From: Moringa oleifera
Lineage: Eukaryota; Streptophyta; Magnoliopsida; Brassicales; Moringaceae
Assembly: GCA_021397835.1 (NCBI GenBank)
Contig: JAJFZO010000781.1
Coordinates: 113,040-177,039, forward strand
Reading direction: 5' to 3'
Length of the DNA stretch: 64,000 nucleotides
Positions within the stretch are counted from its first letter, which is position 1. Every line of letters starts with the position of its first letter. The notes under the pieces are model-generated. The model saw only the letters and a list, made by a program, of their open reading frames with translations, was not told the DNA's origin and did not search any database. This document shows positions 23,747-37,784 of the stretch, in pieces. The position numbers and the translations under genes were made by a program.

Positions 23747-26165
23747 ATTTAATTATTAGGCTTAGATACATTTTAGGCCTATTTTTAGGTTCAATATTTT
23801 TATTAGTCCCATTTATGCATTAAGCTCAATTATATACGCCCTACTAATTACTAAATTCTACTATACATTAAGCCTAATTTTTATTTAACCCAATTAAATC
23901 TTTGTCTTAATTATTTTTTGGGATAACAAATTGTTGTGCTCAATGAATTGTTTGGTCCAATTAATTATTAAGTTTTATTACACATTAGGCTCAATCATTT
24001 ATTTAGTCTATTTTGTTCTTATTTTATGTTAAGTTCAATTGTATTGTAATTTTATATTAAGTCAAATTGTTTATTAAGTCAATTTCATAATTTGGGCTCA
24101 TAAATCCAATGAATTGTTAGGACCAATTATTATTTGGGCCTTATTAATTGTTAGGCTCAACTTTAGGTCCAGCTTATTCTTAAGTCCAATTATGTGTTGG
24201 GCCATGCACAATAGATCCAAATTAATTACTAGACCTATTAAATTTAGCCTAATTTATTATTAAATCCAATTGTATTTTGTGCTATGCACACGAGCACAAT
24301 TATTTCTCTAGTTCGATTATAAATAGCCCATTATGTCATAGGCCTAATTGTGTATAAGGCATAATTATATCATATGCCATATTTTTTAAGCCCAATTATA
24401 TCTTAAATCGATTAATTTTAAGTCGATATATCTTGGGTCATATTGTTTGGTAGGCCCAATTATACACACTATGCACACTTCTATCTTAAGCACAACTAAA
24501 TATTGGACTCAATTATAATTTAGGTCCAAATATTTATTAGTCTCATTTCATTTTTAAACTCACTTATAAATTAAGCTTAATTATTTATTAGGGTAATTAT
24601 ATATTAATTTAATTTTTTATTATTCGATTCAATTAATTATTAGATGCAATCAATAATTAGGCCTAATAAATTATTTAGATCTTTAATTGTTGTATTCAAT
24701 TATATTTCAAACTCACATATTTATTAAGCCTAATTATATATAAAACTCAAATTTTTGTTACATCTACCGAGATGTTAGGCAAACCAATTCTTATGTAGTA
24801 TTAAATTCTAGGCTTAATAATTAGTAGATTCAATTAAATTCTTAGCTTCACTATTTTATTATGTTTAATTATATATCAAGCTCATTTTTTTTATTAAACT
24901 AAATTAAATCTTAGGTTCAATTAATATACGTTTGACGAAACGAATTATTTGGTCCAATTGACTGTCAGGCTAAATTATATCATAAACCCAATTATTTGTA
25001 GCATAATTAATTCTTAGGTCCAATTAATATATGTTTGGTTAAATTTGCTCATAGACTGAATTATTTCTTAATTTCATACACAATAAACTGAATTAAATTT
25101 TAGGCCCAATTATTTCTACCTCTCAAGCATATCTTTAAGTCCAATTGTAAGTTGAATCCAATTATATTTTAGTCTAATTTTTTTAAGTCCAATTAATTAT
25201 GGGCTTAATTATATCTTAAATCTAACTAATGGTTGGATTTAATTATGTTTTAAGCCCAATCATGTATAATGCTAGTTAGTTCTTTGATCCAATTATATAG
25301 TAAGCATAATTATTTATTAGGATCAATTATATGTTAAGTTTAATTTTTATTAGACTTAAATAAATCTTGAGCTTGCCCTTTGCACAACTAAATTGTAGGT
25401 CCAATTAATTATTAGGTCCAACTAAGTGTTACACTAAAAAAAAAATCTTACTCTTGTAATTTTATGAGGTTAATTCAATTCTTAAACCATATTATATATT
25501 GAGGTTAATTATTTGATAGTTTAATTTTTAGACCCAACCAAAATCTTAAACCTAATTAATCGTTACCCAATTTTTACATTGAGTTTAATTGATTTAAGTG
25601 GATTGATTATATATTAAGGCAAAATTTTTATTAAGAGCTTAATTAATTATTGGACCCAATAAATATCTAGGCTTAATGAATTGATAGGTCCACTTGCTTT
25701 TTAAGCTTGATTACATATTAGGCTCAATTACTTTTTGTGTTCAACTAATTCTTAGCCCAATTTGTTAAAAGCCAAACTCATTCCTAAGCTTAATTATTTT
25801 TTAAGTTCATGCATGATATTTCAAATACATTATTAGACCTTATAGATGTTAGGTCCAATTAATTATTAGCCTCACTTATATCTTGAATCTAATTATTCTT
25901 GCCCTATTATATTGTAAGCTGAATTACATATGAGATCTAATTATATCATACGTCTAATTTTTATGAACTAATCAATTTTAAGTCTAATTTTATCTTAAAC
26001 CATAATATTTATTAGGCTCAATTACACCTCAAATTATTTTCTGAACTTTTGCATGTTAGCCAATTTTAGTTGGTCAAATTAAGTAATAAGCCTAATTATA
26101 TCTTTGGCCCAATTATTTTTAAGACCAAGTTATGAATTAAGCCCAATTAAATTTTAGGCCCAAGA
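23747..26165 (+). repeat. 17-bp minisatellite array, forward, up to the palindrome centre
   Basis: The first 270 bp mirror 27,980-28,248. From about 24,018 the sequence switches to a segment shared in direct orientation with 40,780-43,320 and 46,690-48,640. The last 325 bp mirror 26,175-26,530. No coding sequence. Confidence 0.85.
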
Positions 26166-26174
26166 TTTAATTGT
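26166..26174. other. Centre of giant inverted repeat
   Basis: Forward units ending in aattaaattttaggcccaa are followed at once by reverse units (gatttaattgtgtatgaaaa, then atagttgggcctaagattta). Comparing the two sides outward, the right arm retains about 50 bp more near the axis (about 26,175-26,210) than the left, so the axis is a short asymmetric deletion rather than a perfect dyad. The spacer is essentially absent. Confidence 0.7.
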
Positions 26175-26179
26175 GTATG

Positions 26180-28248
26180 AAAAATAGTTGGGCCTAAGAT
26201 TTAAATGAGCCTTATAAAAAAATTGAGCTTAATTTATAATTTAGTCTTAGAAATAATTGGACCAAAGATATAATTAGGCCTATTACTTAATTTGACCTAG
26301 TTAAATTGGTTAACATACATAAGTTCAAAAAATAATTCAACATGTAATTGAGCCTTAATAAATATTATGGTTTAAGATATAATTAGTTTAAAATTGATTA
26401 GGTCATAAAAACTGGACATACGATTTAATTAGGTATTACATATAATTCAACCTACAATATAATAAGGTAAGTATAATTAGATTTGAGATATAATTGAAGC
26501 TAATAATTAATTGGACCTAACATCTATAAAGTCTATAACTCAACTTTAATTGGACCAAATATGTATTTGATTCTAACAATTAATTGGACCTAGGATTCAT
26601 TAGGCCTTATAAATAATTAGTCTTAAGATTTGATTGGATATAATATAAATTAGATTTAACATATAATTTGACCAAATAAATAATTGGCCATGATATATGG
26701 TTAGGTATAAGAACTAAACTGGCCCAATAGATAATTAAGCTTAAGGTTTAGTTGAGTCTAACAATTAATTGGCCCAAAAATAATTAATTGCTTTATATTT
26801 AATTATTTTTAAAAATTAGTTGGGCCTTATAAAATATTGGAATGAATATATAATAAGGCCTAAAAATAGTCTTGCTGAAAATATAATTGGATTTATTAAT
26901 TAATGAGGCCAAATTAATGAGGCTAACATGCATGAGCCCAAAAAATAATTTGATGATAATTAGGCTTTAGTAAAAAATATGAGCTAAGATATAATTGAAC
27001 TTAAAAAAATATGATATATGATATAATTAGGTTTTATATATAATTGAGCCTACGATGTAATGGGTCGAATATAATTAAACTTGAGGTATTAGACTTAACA
27101 AATAACTTGAACTTACACATAATTAAACCTAGTATGCATTAGTCCAAGATATAACTAGGCTTAATATTATTGGATCGAATAATTATTGTGCTTATCGTGC
27201 ATGAACCCAAGAATAATTAGGCTAACAACAAATAATTGAGCCTAAATAATTAATTTGACCTAACAATTATTTGAGAATAATTAATTTAGTCTAGTAATTA
27301 ATTGACCTAAAACTTAGTTCACCTAATAATTAGTTGAGTTTAAAGATTTGATCAAAATTAATTAAATTTTTGGCTTAAATATAATTGAAACTAATAAATT
27401 ATTGGATTAAGAATGAAATAGGCTTAGATTCGACTTAAAGTAAAGTTTTACTGAATAATAATTTGTTTTAAGATATAATTTATCCTAATAATTAATTAGT
27501 TTATTGACTAATTAGGTGTAACATTTACTTTAGTCTAATAAAAATGGAACTTAATATATAATTAGGTCTAAGAATGAAATAGCCTAATAACAAGTAAGGT
27601 CCAATAATTTATTAGATTTAACATATAACTGGGCCTAGTAATTATATTCACTCTAACATGCATAAGTCTAATAGAGGACTTAAGAACAAATTAGGCCAAA
27701 TTATAACCAGAGCTAGATATAATTAAGTTTGATAAATAATTGGTTTGAAAATAAATTTAGATTTAATAATAGATTATAAGATTAAAGACACAATTGGATC
27801 TATCATGCATGAAACTAAAAAATAACAAAGAAAAAATTTAACCTAATGTATATTAATTAGGCCTAAGAATTAATTAGATTACAAAAATATTTGGGCCTAA
27901 TATGTAAGTGAGCATAACAATAAATTAGACCAAACAATTCATTGCACTAAAATTGGGAGTAACATCTAATTAGACTCAAGGACAAAATAGACTGAATAAA
28001 TAATTGAGCCCAATGTGTAATTAAACCTAATAATTAATTGGACCAAACAATTCACCATGCACAACAATTTGTTACCGCAAAAAATAAGTGACTAAGATTT
28101 AATTGGGTTAAATAAAAATTAGGCTTAATATATAGTAGAATTTAGTAATTAATTGGGCTTATATAATTGAGCTTAATACATAAATGGGACTGATAAGATA
28201 TTGAACCTAAAATTAGGTCTAAAATATATCTAAGCCTAATAATTAAAT
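26180..28248 (-). repeat. 17-bp minisatellite array, reverse
   Basis: TAATTG-sense array. The first 350 bp mirror 25,840-26,165. From 26,540 on it is a direct copy of 33,262-34,976. CATGCATG-type variant units occur near 26,930 and 27,646. No genes. Confidence 0.87.
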
Positions 28249-28788
28249 GGGTAAAGATACTGTAAAAGCTTGATATTTACTCCATGTTATCAATCAAACC
28301 TTCATGTTTCAAAAGTAACAAATCAAACCTTAATCTATCAATTTAGTCTAAATTAGATATTGTTAAAAAATTTAAAAAATGGAAGTACTCAAATTGAAGA
28401 TCTTATACAACGAATTTGGATTTGAATTTTTTTATAGATGTAAAAAAAATCAAAGTACTCTCACAAAAAGTTTCATGATTTTTTGAGTACTAAAAATATA
28501 TATTTTAAATTTTTTAATATTAAAAATTTTAAAAAATAGTATAATTACATAAAAAATTATGAAATTTTTTGTGATGGTAGCTTGAATATTCTTTTACATT
28601 TATAAAAAATTTCATATCAAAATTTATTGTAAGCTCTTCAATATGAATGTCTTTATTTTTTTAATTTTTTGATAAGGTTTAATACAAACTAAATTGATAG
28701 ATCAAGATTGGATCTGTAATTTTTTAAATATAATGGTTTCATTAGTAACATGAGATAAATATTAAAGTTTTATAAAACCTTTACCCTA
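28249..28788 (-). mobile_element. Fold-back MITE-like element, family C copy 3
   Basis: Mirror copy of the element at 23,203-23,746. It has ends gggtaaagatactgtaaaag and tataaaacctttaccct and the same inner complementary halves. Because it sits at the mirrored position, it was probably present before the inversion duplication rather than inserted independently. No coding capacity. Confidence 0.75.
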
Positions 28789-31738
28789 GTTAAATTGATC
28801 TAAAAATATAATTACATTTGATGTAATGAAGCCTAACAATTATTGACTTCATGATTAGATTGGTATGATAATTAATTAAGTGTAATAATTAATTGAGTAA
28901 AAATTTATTTATTACTAAAATGAGTCAAAACAATGAAATAGACATAATAAATAATTAGGTCTAACAATTAACTCGACCTAATAACTAATTAGACCTAAGA
29001 TTTAATTATACCTAAGAATTAGTTAGGCTTAAAATTTAATTACAAGTAAATTTTTTTTATTTAATATATAATTATCTTTAAGAACCTAATGAGCTCAATA
29101 CATAATTAGACTTAAAAACAATTGGATCTAACAATTAATTAGATTTAAGATATAATTGAGCTTAATAATTAATTGGACTTAATGTGCATGGATCCAACAA
29201 CTAATTGAACTTAATTGAGCCTAAGATATAATTGGACCTAAATTATAACTTAGCCTAGAAGTAAATAAGATGGCCTAAGATATAATTTGGCTCAAGAACA
29301 AACTTAGCCTAACATACATTAACTGGGCTAAAGAATTAATTAAACCAAAGAATTTATTGCGCCAAATAACTTATTGAGTATAAGATTTAATTTGGCCTAA
29401 TAAAAAAAATGACATATCATTGAACTTAAGAATGAAATGATCATAACAAATAATTTGTCCTAATGTGTAATTAAACCTAATAATTCGTTGAGCCTACCTA
29501 TTCATTTGGTCAAACAATTGATTGAACTTAAGATTTAATTGGGTTTTAATAACAAATAGCGTTAATTATAATTGAACTTAATATATAATTGCCTAAGAAT
29601 TAGTTGGGACTAAAATTTAATTGGGCTAAGTCTTAATATATTGATCTTAATGAATAATTAAGCTTAGTATATAATTGGGCATAAAGAAAAAACAAGCTTA
29701 GTACATAAGTGTGGATAAAATATAATTGAACAAAATAATTATTTGAATTTAAGATATAATTGGGCTTATTGTGCAATGGCACAACAAATATTTAAACCTT
29801 GAAACAATTTGGGTCTAAGATATAATTGGATCCAAATTATAATTAGATCTAAGGACAAATTATTCCTGATATACAATTGAACTGAAATCATAATTTGATT
29901 TGAGTCTCACAAATAATTCAGCCCAATATAATTAGGTCTAATAGTTAATAATAGCACCAAGGTATAATTGAGTATATAGTGCATGAAATTCATAAATAAT
30001 TCAGCCTAAGAGCAAATTAAGGCTAACAAATATTAATTGTGCTAAAAAAATTAGGTCTAATATGTAATTGAGCTTAGTAGTTAATTGGACTAAATAATTT
30101 ATTGAACCAAATAATTAATTAGGCCTAAGATTAAATTGTGTGTAAAAAAAAAAATATTGAGCTTAATGTATAATTTGGTCTAAGAATGAGCTTAATAATA
30201 ACTAAGCTTAATGTATACTTGAGCCTAATAATTAATTGAACCTAACAATTAATTAGGTTAAATAATTGTTTGAGTTGAAGATTTAATTGGATTTAATTTG
30301 TAATTGAGCATGATAAATAAACTATATAATTAGACCAAATAAAATATTGAACTTAAGATATAGTTGAGCCTAATAGTTTTTTGAACCTAGCAAATGATTA
30401 GGTCTTGCAAGTAATTTAATCTAATAATTAATTAGGCTTAAGATGTAAATTTTTCACAAAAATTAGTTGGACCAAAGTAGGGCTCATATGCCATTGGGCC
30501 TAAAATAATTTTTCAGCATAATAATTAACTAAAACTAAGATATATTTGGGCTTGCAATATAATGAGCCCAATAATTAGATCAAACGATTAATTAGGCCTA
30601 ATAATTAATTGAATCCAAGATTATTTGTGATAAAAATTAATTTGACTTAAAATTTAATTGAGCTTAATAAAGAATTAAGCTTAATATATAACAAAGTATA
30701 GTAAATTACAAGGCTTATTTTATAGTTAGATTTAAGATATAATTGGGCGTAGCATGCATGAATCCAAATTATAATTAGACTTAAGATATAATTGAGTGTA
30801 ATAATTCATGATGTTATATAATTAATTGGGCCTAACATCTATTATTAAGGAAAAATATAATTGGTTGTGCCTAATAAATACTTTTTTCTAAGATTTAATT
30901 GAGTTATCAATTAATTAAATTGTTATTAAAAATTTTGGCTTAATATGTAATTGGTTCACTTAAATAAATTGAACTTAATGTAAAAATTGGCTAGCAATAA
31001 ATAAGGTCTAGGATTTTGATTGGGTCTAATAAAAAATTAAACTAATAAATAATTGACCTTAACATATAACAAGGTCTAAGAACTGAATTGACCTAATAAT
31101 TTACTAAGGATAAGATTTATTTGAGTCTAACACTTAGTTGGCCTAATAATTAATTACACCTAAAATTTAATTGTGCCAAAGTTTGGGCTAAGATTTATTT
31201 AAGCCTAATGAAAAGTAGACTAAATATATTATTGATCCTAATAAATAATAATGCATAATATATAATTGGATCTAAGAAAAAACTGAGCATCATACATAAT
31301 TTGGCCTAAAATATAATTAAATTTAATAATTAATTAGATTTAAGATATAATTGAGTCCATAATTAATTGGACCTAGAAACAAACTGGACTAAGATATAAT
31401 TGGATTCAAATTTAATTGGACTTAAGATATATTTTAGGTGTATAAATAATTGGATCTAATAATTAATTGAATTTAAAAATAATAAGGCTAATAATTAATT
31501 GGACCAGCATGCATGGGCTCAAAAAATAATTGAACTTGGGAACAAATTAAGTCTAAAATATAATTGGACTCAAATTTTAATTAAACTTAAAATATAATTG
31601 GGCCTAATATATAATTAAGCCTAACAATCAATTGTACTTAAAAATTCATTTCGTCTAGAAAATTGTTGGGATTAATTAATAACCAATTGAGCATAAGATT
31701 TGATTGGGCTTATTAAAAATTAGGCTTCACATAGAATT
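28789..31738 (-). repeat. 17-bp minisatellite array, reverse
   Basis: TAATTG-sense array. About 29,940-30,860 mirrors 21,770-22,660, and 31,400-31,738 mirrors 20,093-20,420. The segment at about 31,000-31,400 has no clear mirror partner. Boundary J follows on the right. No coding sequence. Confidence 0.86.
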
Positions 31739-31797
31739 GGACCATGCTTAATAAATAAGCATTACCTTTGTAGCATGATGTTGGAGCATCTTGAAAC
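31739..31797 (-). repeat. Boundary motif J, copy 3 (inverted)
   Basis: Reverse complement of J (accatgcttaataaataagc, then attacctttgtagcatgatg). The array leading away from it runs leftward, so in the motif's own orientation the array still starts immediately after J. Confidence 0.75.
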
Positions 31798-33160
31798 TTA
31801 GGTGATTTTTGTTTTTTTTAAATATAAAAATGAGATATGCTAAATTTATTTTACAAACCATTTCATCAAATTTTGTTTGGTAACTTTTTAATTGTAAAGA
31901 TTTAAGTAACACTATTTTATATCATTTATATTATTTCTTTTATATTTTATCATATATTATAGTAATATTAAAATATTTAAACTTATTAAATAGCACTACT
32001 TGAGATTTTTAATCAAGTTTTTATATTTTTTTATCAATTTTACATATAAACTTTTTAATTAATAAAAATTAAATATTCCTTTAATTTTTTAAATAAATTA
32101 ATCAAATAAAAGATATTGTATAGTGAAATATGTGTTGAAATTTATAAAAAATGTAAATAAATATTCAAGCTACCATCAAAAACATTTTTGAAATTTTTTC
32201 GGTAGTAAAGTTATTTTCATAATTTTTAAAAAAATTTTAATATAAAAATTTTAAAAATATATATTTTCAATACTCAAAAATTTTTAATTTTTGTAATATA
32301 TTTTTTCATGTTTGTTACAAATTTAAAATTAAAATTTGTTGTACCAATCACCAATTGAATTGCTTGTATATAAAAAAATTAAGAGTAAGTCAATTTAGCT
32401 GAAATAGATATTTTATGTGTAGAAATCGTTTGAAAAAATTGTAAGAACTTGATTGAAAAATGTGAATAATATAAAGTTTATTTTGATCTTTATCTTAATA
32501 TTAATTATTAAATTATTGAATCTTATTCCCGATAAAATTATACAGTATTAAAAATTACAATTAAATATATTAAACTTTATGAAATATAATTACATTTAAA
32601 ATTAAATAATTTTCATATTTTCTTTCAATCAAACATAAGAGTAAGGATATAAAAAAGAATATAATAATTTTAGATTAACCTTTTCACTAATCCAATAATT
32701 TATAATATCATTTAATTTTTTAAAATTAAGCCATATAAATCATGATTTTTTTTATTTTTATTTTTTGTGTTAGAGAGAGTTGTTGATTGATTAGCTTGTT
32801 ATTAGTGTATTATTGAGTTAATCATCTCAAACTCGAAATATAATATAATTTATATTTATATTTGAAATTGCTTCTCTTCATATTTTAAAATTATGAAAGA
32901 AAGACTCAAATATGGCTTTCATAACCTTTGTTCTATTTTTTTACTTTGCAAAATTCCTATTTAATTAGCTCTTCAAATTCATTTGTTTTGAATTAAAAAT
33001 TTCAAAGCTGATATTTATATATATTAATATTACACTTAATACTTTTTAAATAAATTATTTAAAATTAGAATTAAAGTTTTTTTTTCTTTTTGTGTGCACT
33101 TGGTTGGTATTCACATGAACAATCATATAATTAAGTCAAGGCAGTAATTTATATTAACAA
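31798..33160 (-). mobile_element. Element B copy 3 with full extension (inverted)
   Basis: Longest copy of the B island, on the minus strand: the part next to J (as at 11,100-11,419), the fold-back core at about 31,980-32,450 (gatggtagcttgaata in minus sense), and the 650-bp extension ending at gttcatgtgaataccaacca in minus sense. It is the mirror of 18,903-20,080 but more complete, so the left-arm copy has suffered a deletion. No open frame of coding character. Confidence 0.65.
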
Positions 33161-34976
33161 TTTATTGGACCCAAATTATAGTTGAACATAAAATATAATT
33201 ACCCGTAAAGATTAATTGAGACGAATAACTAATTGGGTTTAATATTTGTTAATTAAATCCAAACTTTAATTGGACTAAATATGTATTTGATTCTAACAAT
33301 TAATTGGACCTAGGATCCATTAGGCCTTATAAATAATTAACCTTAAGATTTGATTGGATATAATATAAATTAGGCTTAACATATAATTTGACCTAATAAA
33401 TAATTGGCCATAATATATGGTTAGGCATAAGAACTAAACTGACCCAATAGATAATTAGGCTTAAGGTTTAATTGAGTTTAACAATTGATTGGCCCTAATA
33501 ATTAATTAAGCTTTAGATTTATTTGTTTTAAAAAATTAGTTGGGCCTTATAAAATATTGGGATGAATATATAATAAGGCTTAAAAATAGTCCAGCTAAAG
33601 ATATAATTAGGCTTATAAAGTAATAAGGCTGAATTAATGAGGCTAATGTGCATAAGCCCAATAAATAATTCAACATATAATTAGGCTTAATAAATAATAT
33701 GAGCTAAGACATAATTGAACTTAAAAAACATGACATATGATATAATTAGGTTTTATATATAATTGGGCATACGATGTAATGAGTCGAATATAATTAAACT
33801 TGAGGTATTAGACTTAATAAATAACTTGAACTTACACATAATTAAGCCTAGTATGCATTAGTCCAAGATATAACAAGGCTTAATATTATTGGATCGAATA
33901 ATTATTATGCTTATCATACATGAACCCAAGAAATAATTGGGCAGACAACAAATAATTGAGCTTAAATAATTAATTTGACCTAATAATTATTTGAGATTAA
34001 TAATTAATTTATTATAATAATTAATTGACCGAAGATTTAGTTCACCTAATAATTAGTTTAGTTTAAGATTTAATCAAAATTAATTAAATTTTTGGCTTAA
34101 TAAATAATTGGAACTAATAAATTATTGGGTTAAGAATGAAATAGGCTTAGATTCGATTTAAAAATATAGTTTTATTAAATAATAATTTGTTTTAAGATAT
34201 AATTAATCCTAATAATTAATTAGTCTATTGACCAATTGGGTGTAAAATTGACTTCGGTCTAATAAAAATGGGACTTAATATATAATTAGGTCTAAGAATG
34301 AAATGATCTAATAACAAGTAAGGTCAAATGATTTATTAGATTTAATATATAACTGGGCCTAGTAATTACATTTACCCTAACATGCATAAGTCTAATAAAG
34401 GACTTACAAATGAATTAGGCCAAACTATAACTAGAGCTAGATATAATTAGGTTTTATACATAATTAGTTTTAAAATATAATTAGATCTAGTAATAAATAA
34501 TAAGATCAAAGATACAATTGGGTCTATTATGCATGAAATCAAGAAATAATGAATAAAAATTTTAACTTAATATATATTAGTTAGGCCTAAGAATTAATTG
34601 GATCATAAAAATATTTAGGTCTAATATGTAACTGAGCATAACAATAAATTGGACCAAACAATTCATTGCACTAAAATTAGGAGTAATATCTAATTAGGCT
34701 CAAGAACAAAATGCACTGAATAAATGATTGAGCCTAATGTGTAATTAAACTTAATAATTAATTTGGACCAAACAATTCATTGGGCACAACAATTTGTTAC
34801 TCTAAAAAATAATTAAGACAAAGATTTAATTGGGTTAAATAAAAATTAAGCTTAATATATAGTAGAATTTAGTAATTAATTGGGCTTATATAATTGAGCT
34901 TAATGCATAAATGGGACTAATGAAAATATTGAACATAAAAATAGGCCTTAAATGTATATGAGTCTAATAATTAAAT
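33161..34976 (-). repeat. 17-bp minisatellite array, reverse
   Basis: TAATTG-sense array mirroring 17,311-18,902, and a direct duplicate of 26,540-28,248 starting at a shared rare stretch (aaactttaattggactaaat / caactttaattggaccaaat). No genes. Confidence 0.87.
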
Positions 34977-35520
34977 GGGTAAATGACCTATTAAAGCTTG
35001 ATGTTTATTCTATGTTACCAATCAAACCTTTATGTTCAAAAAGTGATAAATCAAACATTAATCTATCAATTTGATCTAAATTAAATCTTATAAAAGAATT
35101 TAAAAATTGGAGGTATTCAAATTAGAGATCTTATACAACCAATTTGGACTTGAATTTTCTTTATAGATGTAAAGAAATATTCAAGCTACTGTCACAAAAA
35201 ATTTTATAATTTTTTGAGTACTAAAAATATACATTTTTAAATTTTATAATGTTAAATTTTTTAAAAAATAGCATAATTACTCAAAAAATTATGAATTTTT
35301 TTTGACGGTAGCTTGAATATTCCTTTACATTTGAAAAAAAAAATTTCACATAAAAATTTATTGTAAGCTATTAATATGAATACCTTTATTTTTTGAATTT
35401 TTTAATAAAATTTAATTTAAACTAAATTGATAGATCAAGGCTCAATTTGTCACTTTTTAAATATAATGGTTTCATTGGTAACATGAGGTAAATATCAATA
35501 TTTTATGAAACCTGTATCCT
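34977..35520 (-). mobile_element. Fold-back MITE-like element, family C copy 4
   Basis: Mirror copy of C1 (16,828-17,310) but without the 60-bp internal loss, so that deletion postdates the duplication. Ends: gggtaaatgacctattaaag and atgaaacctgtatcct. Inner inverted halves are retained (ctgtcacaaaaaattttata against attttttttgacggtagctt). Confidence 0.75.
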
Positions 35521-37728
35521 AATTAAATTTATCTAAAGATATAATTATATTTGATGTAATAAAGCCTAACAATTAATGACTTCATGATTAGATAGGTATA
35601 ACAATTAATTTAAGTCTAATAATTAATTGAGTAAAAATTTAATTATGACTAGAATGAGTTAGATAGCGAAATAGCCTAACAATTAACTCGATCAAATAGT
35701 TAATTAGATCCAAATTTAATTATACCTAAGAATTAGTTGGGCTTAAAATTTAATTACAAATAATTAAAAAAGTTGGCTTAATATATAATTGATTCTAATA
35801 AATAATTTGACTTAATATATAGTTACCTCTAAGAACCTAATGAGCTTAATACATAATTAGGCTTAAAAATAAATAAGATGGCCTAAGATATAATTACATC
35901 TATTGTGCATAAAACTTAGAAATAATTTAGCTCAAGAACAAATTTAGCCTAACATATATTAATTGGACTTAAGAATTAATTGTACCAAAGAATTCATTGC
36001 GCCAAATAACTTATTGAGCTTAAGATTTAATTTGGCCTAATTGAAAAAAAAAGGTTAATATGTCATTGAACTTAAGAATGAAATGACCCTAATAAATAAT
36101 TTATCCTAATGTGTAATTGAGTGTAGTAATTCGTTGGTCCTTACAATTTGTTTGGTCGAACAATTGATTGAGCTTAGAATTTAATTGGGTTTTAATTAAA
36201 AAATAACCTTAATAATAATTGAGCTTAATGAATAATTGCCTAAGAATCAGTTGGGACTAACATTTAATTGGGCCTAAGTCTTAACATATTGATCTTAATG
36301 AATAACTAGGCTTAGTATATAATTAGGCATAAAGAAAAAACAGGTTTAGGACATAATTGTGGCTAAAATATAATTGGACAAAACAATTATTTGAATTTAG
36401 TAGTTAATTGGACTAAATAATTTATTGAACCAAATAATTAATTAGGCCTAAGATTAAATTGCGCGTAAAAAAATATTAAGCTTAATGTACAATTTGGTCT
36501 AATAATTAATTGGACCTAGCAATTAATTGGGTTAAATAATTATTTGAGCTAAAGACTTAATTGGATTTAATTTTTAATTAAGCATGATAAATAAACTATA
36601 TAATTTGACGAAATAAAATATTAGACTTAAGATATAGTTGAGCCTAATAATTTTTTAAACCTAGCAAATGATTAGGTGTCGCAAGTAATTTAATCTAATA
36701 ATTAATTAGGCCTAAGGTGTAAATTTTTCACAAAAATTAGTTAGACCAAAGTTGGGCTCATATACCATTGGGCCTAAAATAATTTTTTAGCATAATAATT
36801 AACCAAAACTAAGATATATTTGGGCTTGCAATAAACTTGAGCCCAATAGTTGGATCATATGATTAATTAGCATAATAATTAATTGAATACAACATTTAAT
36901 TGTCATTAAGAATTAATTTGACTTAAAATTTAATTGAGCTTAATATATAATAAAGCATAATAAATTATAAGACTTATTTTATAATTAGACTTAAAATATA
37001 ATTGGACATACCATGCATGAATACAAATTATAATTAGACTTGAGCATAATAATTTATTATGTTTAATAACTAATTGGGCCTAACATTTATTAATTAAAGA
37101 AAAAGTTAATTGGTTGTTCCTAATAAATACTTTTTTCTAAGATTTAATTGAGTTTAACAATTAATTGGTCCTAACAATTAATTGAGTCTATGATTTAATT
37201 GGGTTTAAGAATTAATTGGACTAAATATTTAATTGTATACTTTAAAATTGGGCCAAATATGCCCAAATTAATTAGGTAACACGCATGAGCCCAAAAAAAT
37301 AGTTCGCATATATTTGAGTCAAACTTATATAGCCTAAGATATAATTAAATGTGAAATTAATTTAGTATAAAAAATTAGACATATGATATAATTAGGTCCA
37401 ATATATAATTGGATTTTATAAAATTTTGGATAAAATATAATTAAACTAGACAAATAATTAGACATAGTAATTAGTTGAATCTAAAATTTATTAGGTCTAA
37501 TAAATTGGGTATATCATGTATAAACCCGGAAAAAAAATTAGACTTAGGAATAAATTATGCATAATGGATGTGTTAATTGGGCTAAAAAAAATTTAGCCTA
37601 ATATATAATTTAGCCTAACAATCAATTATGCTTAACAATTCTTTAGTCTAGCAATTCATTGAAATTAATAACTAATTGAGCATAAGATTTGATTGGACTT
37701 AATAAAAAATTAGGTTTCACATGTAATT
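35521..37728 (-). repeat. 17-bp minisatellite array, reverse
   Basis: TAATTG-sense array mirroring 14,234-16,827. Parts duplicate 29,240-30,540 in direct orientation (shared run tcacaaaaattagttggacc / tcacaaaaattagttagacc at 30,450 and 36,730). Variant unit catgcatgaa near 37,013. No coding sequence. Confidence 0.86.
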
Positions 37729-37784
37729 GGACCATGTTTAATAAATAAGCATTACCTTTGCAGCATGATGTTAAAGCATCTTGA
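37729..37784 (-). repeat. Boundary motif J, copy 4 (inverted)
   Basis: Reverse complement of J (accatgtttaataaataagc, then attacctttgcagcatgatg), the mirror of copy 2 at 14,177. It joins the array to island A. Confidence 0.75.

Larger units (their letters stand above)
12715..26165 (+). repeat. Left arm of giant inverted repeat
   Basis: Reading inward, the order island A - J - array - element C1 - array - element B2 - array - element C2 - array is mirrored on the opposite strand by 39,005 down to 26,175. Matching landmarks are: gene fragment 12.85-13.42 with 38.30-38.88, C1 with C4 (34.98-35.52), B2 with B3 (31.74-33.16), C2 with C3 (28.25-28.79), and 25,840-26,165 with 26,175-26,530. About 24,018-25,840 has no mirror partner; the right arm has a different array segment there (26,540-27,930). 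Around 20.4-21.8 kb the left arm is about 0.8 kb longer. Confidence 0.82.

Noticed and set aside
26540..34976. 26.54-28.25 and 33.26-34.98 kb as an independent tandem duplication unrelated to the palindrome
   Set aside because: Each is also homologous to the mirror of 17.3-18.9 kb, so they are better read as parts of the same rearranged inverted structure, although the order of events is open.
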